The notes: generated from the letters alone by a model not told the origin. Counted from the first letter of the stretch, positions 1-5,587 are shown. The stretch is DNA of 5,587 nucleotides from Gemmatimonadota bacterium (GCA_026706505.1 JAPOYQ010000489.1:1-5587); one strand, 5' to 3'. Made by a program: numbers and translations.

Positions 1-999
1 CGCATCATCGGCAAGGAAGGGCGGAACGTGCGCGCATTTGAGACGGCGACCGGAGTCAAAGTGGTGGTCGATGATACGCCCGACGCGGTGTTGCTTTCGT
101 CCTACGACCCAGCGCGACGCGAAGTGGCCAGCCGTGCGATGCATCAGCTAATCGGCGGCGGTGGCTTCACCCCGACCAAGATCGAAGAAGTGGTAGAGGA
201 GTGCCGTAAGGCCCTAGACAAAGACATGGTCGAGGTCGGCAAGAGTGCCCTCAGCGAGATTGGGGCCAACCAATACCACGCCGATTTGCCCTATTACGTG
301 GGCATGCTCAAATATCGCGCTAGCTTTGGGCAAAACCTCCTACAGCACTGCCTAGAGGTCGCCCATTTATCAGGGGGGATGGCCGCTGAGGTAGGATTAG
401 ATGTGTCGTTGGCCAAGCGGGCGGGTCTCTTGCACGATATCGGCAAGACCGTTAGCAAGGAGATGGAAGGGGGCCACGTCGAATTGGGCATTAAGCTAGG
501 CGAGCGATTCGACGAGCATCCGATCGTCAGGGAAGTTATCGCCGAGCACCACGAGGACCACGAGCGCCTTTCCCTGATCTGTTTCTTGGTCAAGGCGGCC
601 GATACCATATCGTCGATCCGGCCTGGGGGGCGGCGCGAAGACCTCGAAGGCTATACCCGCCGCATCATGCGCTTGGAAGAGATCGCGACTTCGTTTTCGG
701 GCGTCAAAGACGTGTACGCCATCAACGCTGGCCGCGAAATCCGCGTCATGGTCTGCGGCGAGCAGATCGGGGATGAAGACGCGGAGATTCTTGCGTTTGA
801 TATAGCCGAGCGCGTCAAAGCCGAATTGACCTTTGCAGGCCAAGTCAAGGTCGTGGTGGTGCGCCAGACGCAGGTGGTGCGCCATACCGAGCGGGGCCGT
901 GGCGACCGACGCAACAACGACGTCCGCAATGGAAGCGGTCGTCGGCCGCGCAACGGGAGCCACAGAGGGGGCGACAACGGCGCAATCCGCCCCAACTGA
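1..999 (+). CDS. rny: Ribonuclease Y, C-terminal part (KH + HD domains), 5' end outside window
   Basis: Endoribonuclease Y starts bulk mRNA decay; in known cases it is anchored at the inner face of the membrane. The reading frame is open from base 1, and the first codons read RIIGKEGRNVRAFE, the GxxG signature of the RNase Y KH domain. Roughly the first 200 residues (membrane anchor and coiled coil) therefore lie upstream, and the internal ATG/GTG codons near base 28 are not the start. The HD phosphohydrolase domain follows: H116, the H145-D146 pair in LLHDIGK, HHED at 183-186 and D201 in AADTIS (numbered from base 1). The closing family block AINAGREIRVMV and GQVKVVVVRQTQ is intact. The family normally stops soon after this block; here about 37 further residues, rich in Arg, Gly and Asn, run to the TGA at 997-999. 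One base separates the stop from dxr. Family assignment is very secure. Confidence 0.96.
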   Translation, partial: RIIGKEGRNVRAFETATGVKVVVDDTPDAVLLSSYDPARREVASRAMHQLIGGGGFTPTKIEEVVEECRKALDKDMVEVGKSALSEIGANQYHADLPYYVGMLKYRASFGQNLLQHCLEVAHLSGGMAAEVGLDVSLAKRAGLLHDIGKTVSKEMEGGHVELGIKLGERFDEHPIVREVIAEHHEDHERLSLICFLVKAADTISSIRPGGRREDLEGYTRRIMRLEEIATSFSGVKDVYAINAGREIRVMVCGEQIGDEDAEILAFDIAERVKAELTFAGQVKVVVVRQTQVVRHTERGRGDRRNNDVRNGSGRRPRNGSHRGGDNGAIRPN

Positions 1000-1000
1000 G

Positions 1001-2167
1001 ATGGCTGGTGAGCACAAAAAAATCGTCGTGCTCGGCTGCACCGGATCTATTGGCGACACATGTTTCAAGGTCCTCGAAAACTTGGGAGACGGGTACGAGG
1101 TCCTAGGCTTGGGCGGCGGGACCAAGGTCGAAAAACTGATCGCACGTGCCCGCCACTGGCAGCCGCAAAGAATTTGTGTCCTAGACGCCGAGGCTAGAAA
1201 ACAGGTACAGAGTGCAGTGTCACGGGTCGAGGTGGTTTGCGGCGAAGAGGGGTTGTGCGAGCTAGCCACCATGCCGGAGGCCGATCTAGTAATCAATGGA
1301 CTCGTCGGTGCTGTTGGCCTCGCTCCGACGCTGGCGGCGTTGGCGCAAGGCAAGACCGTGGCCATGGCCAACAAGGAGCCCTTGGTTATGGCCGGCGGGC
1401 TAATTTTGCAGCAGGCCCAGCGCGGTGGTGGGGCCGTGCTGCCGTTAGACAGCGAGCCCAATGCCATTTGGCAGTGTCTGAAGGGCGAAGATCGCAAAAG
1501 CCTGCAGCGAATCATCCTCACGGCCTCTGGGGGGCCGTTCTTTGGGCACAGCCGCGAGCAAATGCGCGACATTACCCCAGAGCAGGCCATTGATCACCCC
1601 ACTTGGAAGATGGGCCCCAAGATCAGCGTGGATTCAGCAACCCTGATGAACAAGGGCTTTGAAGTTATCGAGGCTGCTTGGCTCTTTGGCGTAGCGGTCG
1701 AACAAGTGGATGTGGTCGTCCACCGCCAGTCGGTCGTACATGCACTGGTTGAATTCGCCGATGGATCGCTGTTGGCTCACATGGGCAAGACCGATATGAT
1801 GCTACCGATCCAATACGCGCTAACCCACCCAGAACGGCGTAAGGTACCTCTCGGCAACCTCGATCTCAAGCAAGTAGGCCAACTGAGTTTCGCCGCTCCG
1901 GACAGAGCAAATTTCCCCTGTCTGGATCTGTGCTATGAAGCAGGCCGGAGCGGAGGTACCTCTCCAGCCGCCCTCAACGCGGCCAATGAAGAGGCTGTGG
2001 AAGCCTTTTTGGCACGGCAAATCGGTTTCCTCGATATCGCCGACCTGAACCGCGACGTACTTGCACGTTGCGGCACACAGGAGACAGTTTCCCTCGAATC
2101 CATACTAGATGAGGACCGCTTCGCACGGCAGCTGGCCCGGGAGTGGGTCACCGGGCAGGCTGGATAA
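1001..2167 (+). CDS. dxr: 1-deoxy-D-xylulose 5-phosphate reductoisomerase
   Basis: Converts DXP to 2-C-methyl-D-erythritol 4-phosphate with NADPH and a divalent metal in the cytoplasm; it is the first committed step of MEP isoprenoid synthesis and the fosmidomycin target. The 388 residues match the usual length. Visible motifs: NADPH loop GCTGSIG (12-18), ANKEPLV, metal ligands D150, E152 and E221, phosphate/substrate segment TASGGPF, HPTWKMG (H199, W202), DSATLMNKGFE (N217, K218, E221), and H241/H247 in HRQSVVH. Two departures stand out: DSEP, where the family has DSEH (P153), and HRQS, where HPQS is usual. The ATG at 1001 was chosen because the Rossmann motif begins about ten residues later and it sits in TGAGATG just after the rny stop, suggesting translational coupling; no good Shine-Dalgarno is visible. 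An in-frame ATG at 929 would add 24 Ala/Thr-rich residues and is less likely. Confidence 0.96.
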   Translation: MAGEHKKIVVLGCTGSIGDTCFKVLENLGDGYEVLGLGGGTKVEKLIARARHWQPQRICVLDAEARKQVQSAVSRVEVVCGEEGLCELATMPEADLVINGLVGAVGLAPTLAALAQGKTVAMANKEPLVMAGGLILQQAQRGGGAVLPLDSEPNAIWQCLKGEDRKSLQRIILTASGGPFFGHSREQMRDITPEQAIDHPTWKMGPKISVDSATLMNKGFEVIEAAWLFGVAVEQVDVVVHRQSVVHALVEFADGSLLAHMGKTDMMLPIQYALTHPERRKVPLGNLDLKQVGQLSFAAPDRANFPCLDLCYEAGRSGGTSPAALNAANEEAVEAFLARQIGFLDIADLNRDVLARCGTQETVSLESILDEDRFARQLAREWVTGQAG

Positions 2168-2170
2168 TTT

Positions 2171-2443
2171 ATGGCGGAAGACACTAACGCAGCACGGTAC
2201 AAAGCACTGGCGCTATGCCAGAAGATGATCCGCATCAACACCGGGATCACACTCGCGGCTTTCACACTCATCATCGTCCTTACCACGGTCTCGACAGCGG
2301 AGTGGGTGCGAGCGACTGGCAAGGCGCTCTACTACATCATCGCGTTGCAAGCCCTCGCGTCAGTAGGGACTTGGTACTACCGCAAACGCTTGGAGAAAGC
2401 GCTGGTAGGAGTCGAGGAAGATAGCTCGTATGGAGACCATTAA
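2171..2443 (+). CDS. Small protein with two predicted transmembrane helices, function unknown
   Basis: I do not recognise a family for this 90-residue protein. It has a polar N-terminus with basic residues (K18, R21), a hydrophobic stretch at about 22-42 (GITLAAFTLIIVLTT), a short linker with E44, R47 and K51, and a second hydrophobic stretch at about 52-70 ending in Trp-Tyr-Tyr. A strongly basic RKRLEK and an acidic tail follow. The positive-inside rule suggests both ends in the cytoplasm with a very short external loop; there is no cleavable signal peptide. The start ATG lies three bases after the dxr stop, with only a weak Shine-Dalgarno. The 3' end overlaps queD by 14 bases, so it is clearly part of the same transcript. 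Reality as a gene is supported by its tight packing, plausible composition and coherent two-helix topology. Function is not inferable from neighbours; many genomes carry the unrelated protease rseP next to dxr, but this protein has no protease motif. Confidence 0.8.
   Translation: MAEDTNAARYKALALCQKMIRINTGITLAAFTLIIVLTTVSTAEWVRATGKALYYIIALQALASVGTWYYRKRLEKALVGVEEDSSYGDH
2414..2420 (+). promoter_or_regulatory. Ribosome binding site for queD
   Basis: GAGGAAG lies nine bases before the ATG at 2430, inside the coding region of the preceding small membrane protein. It supports this start over any other, and with the 14-base overlap it points to coupled translation of the two genes. Confidence 0.6.
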
Positions 2444-2870
2444 GGCACGGGGCAAATTCCACGCTGCCCATCGGCAGCTAGACTACAACGGCAAATGCGC
2501 TTACGTCCATGGACATACTTGGCGCGGCGTGTTTGTCGTTCGCACGGAACGCTTTCCGCGGCTCGAAAAACTGGATATGTCCGTTGACTTCGGCGCTCTC
2601 AAGGACATATTCAAATTCTTGGATCACAAGATGTTGGTTTCCTCGCGGGATACGACTTTTCTCAACGCTAAGCTCTTCGACCCACAGGGAGTCGTGGTCA
2701 TGCCAGGCGAAAATCCGAGTGTAGAAAACGTGGCCGAGTACTGCCTTGACCAAGCAGTCGGGGTATTGCAAGGGCTGTTCCCACAGCGCGGCTATCAGTA
2801 CCACATCGAAGTTTCCATCCAGGAAACCGACAACAATTTCTTTGTCGCCGACCGCCATCTGCGTTGCTGA
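2430..2870 (+). CDS. queD: 6-carboxytetrahydropterin synthase (QueD / PTPS family)
   Basis: Cytoplasmic zinc enzyme of the 6-pyruvoyltetrahydropterin synthase fold. QueD converts 7,8-dihydroneopterin triphosphate to 6-carboxy-5,6,7,8-tetrahydropterin, an early step towards preQ0 and queuosine in tRNA. In the 146-residue product the zinc histidines are H14 (FHAAH), H27 and H29 (VHGH). C23, four residues before HGH, gives the C-x3-HGH pattern of QueD-type members, not the Glu variant of PTPS-III. Further conserved points are D53-F54 (SVDFGALK), the catalytic D65-H66 pair (LDHK), E99 in NPSVENVAEY and E132 in IQETDNN. It is longer than the roughly 120-residue E. coli enzyme because of a segment at about 70-92 between LDHK and NPSVEN, which occurs in other family members. 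No queC, queE or queF is visible nearby, so the pathway context is absent. A pterin-related role other than queuosine cannot be excluded. Confidence 0.9.
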   Translation: METIKARGKFHAAHRQLDYNGKCAYVHGHTWRGVFVVRTERFPRLEKLDMSVDFGALKDIFKFLDHKMLVSSRDTTFLNAKLFDPQGVVVMPGENPSVENVAEYCLDQAVGVLQGLFPQRGYQYHIEVSIQETDNNFFVADRHLRC

Positions 2871-2888
2871 GCATTTGGGTGCAGAGCT

Positions 2889-3146
2889 ATGGTGCAGGAA
2901 AAAATGATGATCGCCGGAGAGGTCGCTGCCTATCTCCGCTGTTCGCCCTCCACGGTGCGTCGCATGGTCCGTCGAGGCCAGATTCCCCATTATAGATTTG
3001 GCAAGTTAGTGAGGTTTCGCCTGAGCGAAATCGAGCGCTGGTTGACCCTGCACCACGAGGGATCGACGCTCTTGCGGGGGAGGGCGATGCCGCCCAATTC
3101 AGATCAACTCTCCCTCTTCCCGGCGGGAGGGGAAAATGGCGAATGA
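2889..3146 (+). CDS. Excisionase/MerR-like helix-turn-helix protein with clamp-motif-like tail
   Basis: A small DNA-binding protein of the HTH_17 / excisionase type. The domain spans about residues 7-53: IAGEVAAYLRCSPSTVRRMV forms the helix-turn-helix, followed by RRGQIPHYRFGKLVRFR as the basic wing and SEIERWL as the closing helix. Residues 54-85 look like a flexible tail (GSTLLRGRAMPPNS) ending in D-QLSLF-P (Q73-F77), identical to the QL[S/D]LF consensus for binding the DNA polymerase III beta clamp; whether it binds is not shown. The start is uncertain: ATG 2889 has little upstream signal, while ATG 2907 (residue 7) has AGGA at 2896-2899 and coincides with the domain start. The gene follows queD after 18 bases and overlaps the next gene by 11. 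Similar proteins serve as phage excisionases or small regulators, but no integrase or att site is visible here. A local regulator of the downstream acyl-CoA genes is the simplest guess. Confidence 0.85.
   Translation: MVQEKMMIAGEVAAYLRCSPSTVRRMVRRGQIPHYRFGKLVRFRLSEIERWLTLHHEGSTLLRGRAMPPNSDQLSLFPAGGENGE
3114..3132 (+). promoter_or_regulatory. Predicted RNA hairpin covering the Shine-Dalgarno of the acyl-CoA gene
   Basis: Bases 3114-3121 (CTCTTCCC) can pair with 3125-3132 (GGGAGGGG) around a three-base loop, giving eight pairs of which two are G-U. The right arm is the Shine-Dalgarno (GGAGG at 3126-3130, five bases before the ATG at 3136). Ribosomes translating the upstream HTH gene, which stops at 3146, would unwind it, so the arrangement suggests translational coupling. 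The pairing is read by eye; no folding energy was computed. Confidence 0.45.
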
Positions 3147-5415
3147 AAAAGTGAAAAATGTGGTGGTGCTCGGCGCCGGAGTCATGGGAGGGCAAATCGC
3201 AGCTCTGCTCGCCTGCGCAGGCCACAAGGTGCGCCTTCTCGACTTGCCATTGGCAGGTAATGAGACTGGTCATGCGCGTCAAGGGCTAGAGAAGGCTCTC
3301 GCAAGCCGACCGCCTGCTTTCTATCTAGCGGAGATGGCCCAACGCATCGGGCTAGGGAGCCTGGAGGATTTAGCCTGCGTTGGAGAGGCCGATTGGGTCA
3401 TCGAAGCTGTAGTAGAAGAACTCGCGCCCAAGCAGGCGTTGCTGGCCCGACTGGAGCCGTACCTGCACGACGGATTGGTCATCAGCAGCAATACCTCGGG
3501 GCTATCTATCGCCGAGCTGACTCGCGGCCGGTCGCCTGAGTTTTGCCGCTGCTTTCTCGGGGTGCATTTCTTCAATCCGCCGCGTTACATGAAGCTGGTC
3601 GAAGTCATACCTGGGCCTGATACCGAATCGGCCATCGTCCAGCAAATGGTTGATTTTCTCTCCGGGGAGTTGGGCAAGGGCGTGGTCCGCGGCCAAGATA
3701 CGCCTAATTTCATCGGCAATCGCCTGTGGATTTTCGCCTTCTGCGACATGCTGCAGAGGATGGAGCGGGACGGGCTAGGCGTGGCTGAAGTTGACGCGCT
3801 GACCGGCCCTCTGATGGGGCGACCGCAAAGCGCAACCTTGCGCGTTTGCGACATCGTGGGTTTGGACACAGTCGCGCACGTGGCCGAGACCAGTTACGAG
3901 GGATTGCCGGAGGACCCGTGGCGGTCGCTTTTTGCTCTGCCGGCATTTTATCGGCGAATGTTGGAGGAGAATTTGCTTGGGGCTAAGGTCAATGCCGGGT
4001 TCTACCGCAAGGCCGAGGCAGGTATCGAGGCCCTCGACTTAGATACCTTCGCCTACCGATCCGTGCAGAAGGTAGAGTTGGGGACCTTGGAATCGGCGTT
4101 GAGGGAGCGTTCTCCAGCACGCCGCCTCCGCTCCTTATGGGACGATCCGGGCCCGTGGGGCCAGCTTGGGAGGGCGCATCTCACGGCTGTGCTGGCCTAC
4201 GCCGCTGAGCACGCTGCCGACATAGCTGGCGATATCGTCCAAATCGATCAGGCGATGCGTTGGGGATTTAACTGGGCGCTAGGGCCTTTTGAATTGTGGG
4301 ATCTCTTCGGCGTCGAAGAGGTCGCCGACTCTCTGACAGCCAACCAACAGCGGGTACCCAACCTCGTCGCCCAATTGCTCGCCGCCGGTGAAACGCACTT
4401 TTACCGCGAGCAGGGCGCGTTCTCACCGACTCGGTTGCGGCGCGAAAGCTGGCAACCACCAGCAGACGATTGGGATAAGCTAGTTGCCGACCGAGCCATC
4501 TGGTCCAATGACGGAGCGTACTTGGTCGAGCTGGATGAGGGACTGGGGGCGCTGGTTTTCAACGGCAAGATGAATGCCTTGGGGCCAGCGGCGCTGGAAG
4601 CCGTCCACTACGCGGTGGATACGGTTCCCTTTACTGGCTTGGTGCTTGCCGGCGCTGGCTCCTTGTTCTCGGTGGGTGCTGATTTGAAGCACGTGGCCAA
4701 GCTCGTCGATGAGAGTGACTGGTCGGAGCTAGAAGCATTTGTCGCTGCCTTCCAAGAGGCCGTGCAAGCACTCCGCTACGCGCCTTTTCCGGTCGTCGCG
4801 GCCCTCCGCGGCTTGGTGCTGGGGGGCGGGTGCGAGTTCGCCTTGGGCACCGATGGGCGCGTGGCGACGGCTGAATTAGGCATGGGTTTGGTGGAGACCA
4901 AGGTCGGCTTAATCCCCGGCAGTGGCGGATGTATGGAGATGGCGCGAAGGGGAGCAGGCGATATAGGATCCGCGTTTGAGACGATTTTTACCGGAAATTT
5001 CAGCGACAATGCTTTCCAGGCCCGAGCATGGGGTCTCCTCGGTGCTGACGACGAGATTGTCTTTGCCGAGGGTCAACTCTTAAAGCGGGCCTTAGCTAAA
5101 TTGCGCAGTCTGCTCGCCGCAGGCTATTGCGCCAGCGCAGCGGACGGGGTAGAGGTTACTGGAGACGAAGGGCTAGCGCTTTTGCACGAGCGCATAGATG
5201 CAAGCCGGGCTGCTGGGCAGCTCAGAGAGCACGACGTGGTCGTAGGACGCGGTCTGGCACGGGTACTTACAGGAGATGGTGGAGCGCGCCGGGAAGTAGA
5301 GGAGTGCTACTTACTCAATTTGGAACGCGAGGTCTTTCTGCAACTGTGCGGCACCGAGCGCACGCGAGAGCGCATCGCGCACATGCTGCACACGGGTAAA
5401 CCACTGAAGAATTAA
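3136..5415 (+). CDS. Fused 3-hydroxyacyl-CoA dehydrogenase / enoyl-CoA hydratase (FadN-like)
   Basis: A bifunctional beta-oxidation enzyme: the hydratase adds water to a trans-2-enoyl-CoA and the dehydrogenase oxidises the (S)-3-hydroxyacyl-CoA with NAD+. Domain order is dehydrogenase first, as in Bacillus FadN and unlike FadB/FadJ. The Rossmann fold starts with GAGVMG (13-18) and D36 suggests NAD preference. Catalytic positions are S121, H144 (GVHFFNPP), E156 and N195 in DTPNFIGNR. A second dehydrogenase C-terminal-like unit lies at about 345-410 (GFNWALGPFELWDLFG). The crotonase domain starts near 462, with oxyanion-hole motif FSVGADL (511-517) and GGGCE; E567 and E587 are twenty residues apart like the two catalytic glutamates of rat hydratase. 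The ending MLHTGKPLKN matches FadN-type C-termini, so the 759-residue product is complete. GGAGG five bases before the ATG supports the start, which overlaps the HTH gene by 11 bases. Chain-length preference cannot be read from sequence. Confidence 0.93.
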   Translation: MANEKVKNVVVLGAGVMGGQIAALLACAGHKVRLLDLPLAGNETGHARQGLEKALASRPPAFYLAEMAQRIGLGSLEDLACVGEADWVIEAVVEELAPKQALLARLEPYLHDGLVISSNTSGLSIAELTRGRSPEFCRCFLGVHFFNPPRYMKLVEVIPGPDTESAIVQQMVDFLSGELGKGVVRGQDTPNFIGNRLWIFAFCDMLQRMERDGLGVAEVDALTGPLMGRPQSATLRVCDIVGLDTVAHVAETSYEGLPEDPWRSLFALPAFYRRMLEENLLGAKVNAGFYRKAEAGIEALDLDTFAYRSVQKVELGTLESALRERSPARRLRSLWDDPGPWGQLGRAHLTAVLAYAAEHAADIAGDIVQIDQAMRWGFNWALGPFELWDLFGVEEVADSLTANQQRVPNLVAQLLAAGETHFYREQGAFSPTRLRRESWQPPADDWDKLVADRAIWSNDGAYLVELDEGLGALVFNGKMNALGPAALEAVHYAVDTVPFTGLVLAGAGSLFSVGADLKHVAKLVDESDWSELEAFVAAFQEAVQALRYAPFPVVAALRGLVLGGGCEFALGTDGRVATAELGMGLVETKVGLIPGSGGCMEMARRGAGDIGSAFETIFTGNFSDNAFQARAWGLLGADDEIVFAEGQLLKRALAKLRSLLAAGYCASAADGVEVTGDEGLALLHERIDASRAAGQLREHDVVVGRGLARVLTGDGGARREVEECYLLNLEREVFLQLCGTERTRERIAHMLHTGKPLKN

Positions 5416-5443
5416 AAGGGAAGAGGACTTTATGGGCTTGCGT
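5409..5443 (+). repeat. Left arm of a perfect 35-base inverted repeat
   Basis: This arm covers the last codons of the FadN-like gene, the 16-base gap with its Shine-Dalgarno and the first four codons of the next gene (MGLR). Each of its 35 bases is matched by the reverse complement at 5553-5587, and identity breaks at base 5444. The arms are separated by 109 bases, far too much loop for an intrinsic terminator. Confidence 0.97.
5422..5427 (+). promoter_or_regulatory. Ribosome binding site for the last gene
   Basis: AGAGGA lies four bases before the ATG at 5432, in the 16-base gap after the FadN-like gene. It supports this start codon and cotranscription. The site is itself inside the left arm of the terminal inverted repeat. 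Confidence 0.6.
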
Positions 5444-5566
5444 AGTGCCGCCGAATTCAAAGAGGGCTTGCGCGACGGGCGCGAGGTGTATCAGCGGGGA
5501 GAGCGGGTCGAGGACGTAACCGCGCATGACGACTTGGGGATTGGAGTGGATCACGCAAGCCCATAA
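5432..5566 (+). CDS. HpaB / 4-hydroxybutyryl-CoA dehydratase family flavoprotein, N-terminal fragment cut by an inversion
   Basis: The 44-codon reading frame carries the N-terminal signature of the 4-hydroxyphenylacetate 3-hydroxylase (HpaB) / 4-hydroxybutyryl-CoA dehydratase superfamily: a start resembling MxxxTAEEYKESLRDGR, then REVYQRGERVEDVTAH and LGIGVDHAS. Full-length members run to about 480-520 residues, so over nine tenths are missing. The TAA at 5564-5566 is encoded by the inverted copy of the gene's own upstream sequence (right arm 5553-5587). The genuine coding sequence therefore probably ends between about 5552 and 5560, and the stop is likely artificial. The family includes FADH2-dependent aromatic monooxygenases and the radical dehydratase of 4-hydroxybutyryl-CoA, and the N-terminus alone does not separate them. 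The adjacent hydratase/dehydrogenase fusion favours an acyl-CoA role. Family confidence is good; specific activity is open. Confidence 0.75.
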   Translation: MGLRSAAEFKEGLRDGREVYQRGERVEDVTAHDDLGIGVDHASP

Positions 5567-5587
5567 AGTCCTCTTCCCTTTTAATTC
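5553..5587 (-). repeat. Right arm of the inverted repeat, ending at the last base of the window
   Basis: This is the exact reverse complement of 5409-5443. It begins within the His-Ala-Ser codons of the HpaB-family gene and runs to the final base, so the true length of the repeat may be greater. Because it duplicates a gene junction in reverse and breaks a conserved frame, it is best read as a fold-back artefact at a sequence end. Confidence 0.95.

Noticed and set aside
833..1000. Extended dxr start upstream of 1001 (ATG 833 or 929)
   Set aside because: The added residues are Ala/Thr- or Trp/Arg-rich, overlap the RNase Y coding region, and precede the conserved NADPH motif with no homologous segment; no ribosome binding site favours them.
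496..1590. A 364-codon open frame on the minus strand across rny and dxr
   Set aside because: It is antisense to two securely identified genes, its translation is Pro/Ala/Ser-rich without recognisable domains, and long antisense frames are expected in GC-rich coding DNA.
2871..2888. Possible separate promoter in the 18-base gap before the HTH gene
   Set aside because: The gap is too short for a full -35/-10 pair, and I see no convincing hexamers reaching back into queD.
2889..3146. HTH gene as the excisionase of an integrated phage or mobile element
   Set aside because: Excisionase-like folds are common in ordinary regulators; the neighbours are housekeeping and metabolic genes, with no integrase, tRNA gene or direct repeat in view.
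5409..5587. Terminal inverted repeat as an intrinsic terminator, transposon end or attachment site
   Set aside because: The 109-base spacer rules out a terminator hairpin, no transposase or target duplication is visible, and the left arm is simply a gene junction copied in reverse.

Overview
The window carries seven tightly packed genes, all on the + strand, with no gap longer than 18 bases between coding regions. It opens inside one gene (RNase Y) and closes inside another (an HpaB / 4-hydroxybutyryl-CoA dehydratase family gene), so it looks like a fragment of one long operon or gene string in a moderately GC-rich bacterium. RNase Y, the DXP (non-mevalonate) isoprenoid pathway and QueD fit a bacterium, and the FadN-type beta-oxidation enzyme suggests acyl-CoA catabolism. 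I cannot assign a phylum from sequence reading alone; an uncultured lineage is plausible because several residues depart from family consensus.

Layout: 1-999, 3' part of rny (KH and HD domains plus an unusual Arg/Gly/Asn-rich tail). 1001-2167, dxr, the first committed enzyme of the MEP isoprenoid pathway. 2171-2443, a small protein with two predicted membrane helices and no recognised function. 2430-2870, queD (6-carboxytetrahydropterin synthase; queuosine / 7-deazaguanine precursor). 2889-3146, a small excisionase/MerR-like helix-turn-helix protein whose C-terminal tail contains a sequence identical to the consensus bacterial sliding-clamp-binding pentapeptide. 3136-5415, a fused 3-hydroxyacyl-CoA dehydrogenase / enoyl-CoA hydratase of FadN-like domain order. 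5432-5566, the start of an HpaB / 4-hydroxybutyryl-CoA dehydratase-family flavoprotein that ends abruptly in an inverted copy of its own 5' end.

How the genes fit together: the first half is housekeeping (RNA turnover, isoprenoids, tRNA modification), and the second half is probably acyl-CoA metabolism under or beside a small DNA-binding protein. If the last gene is a true 4-hydroxybutyryl-CoA dehydratase, the pair would convert 4-hydroxybutyryl-CoA via crotonyl-CoA to acetoacetyl-CoA. That is an inference from adjacency and family.

The strongest structural oddity is at the right edge. Bases 5409-5443 reappear as a perfect 35-base reverse complement at 5553-5587, the last base of the window, and the inversion cuts a conserved protein in mid-domain. 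I read this as most likely a fold-back chimera or assembly artefact at a contig end, not biology. No RNA genes, CRISPR arrays, insertion sequences, convincing promoters or intrinsic terminators were seen.
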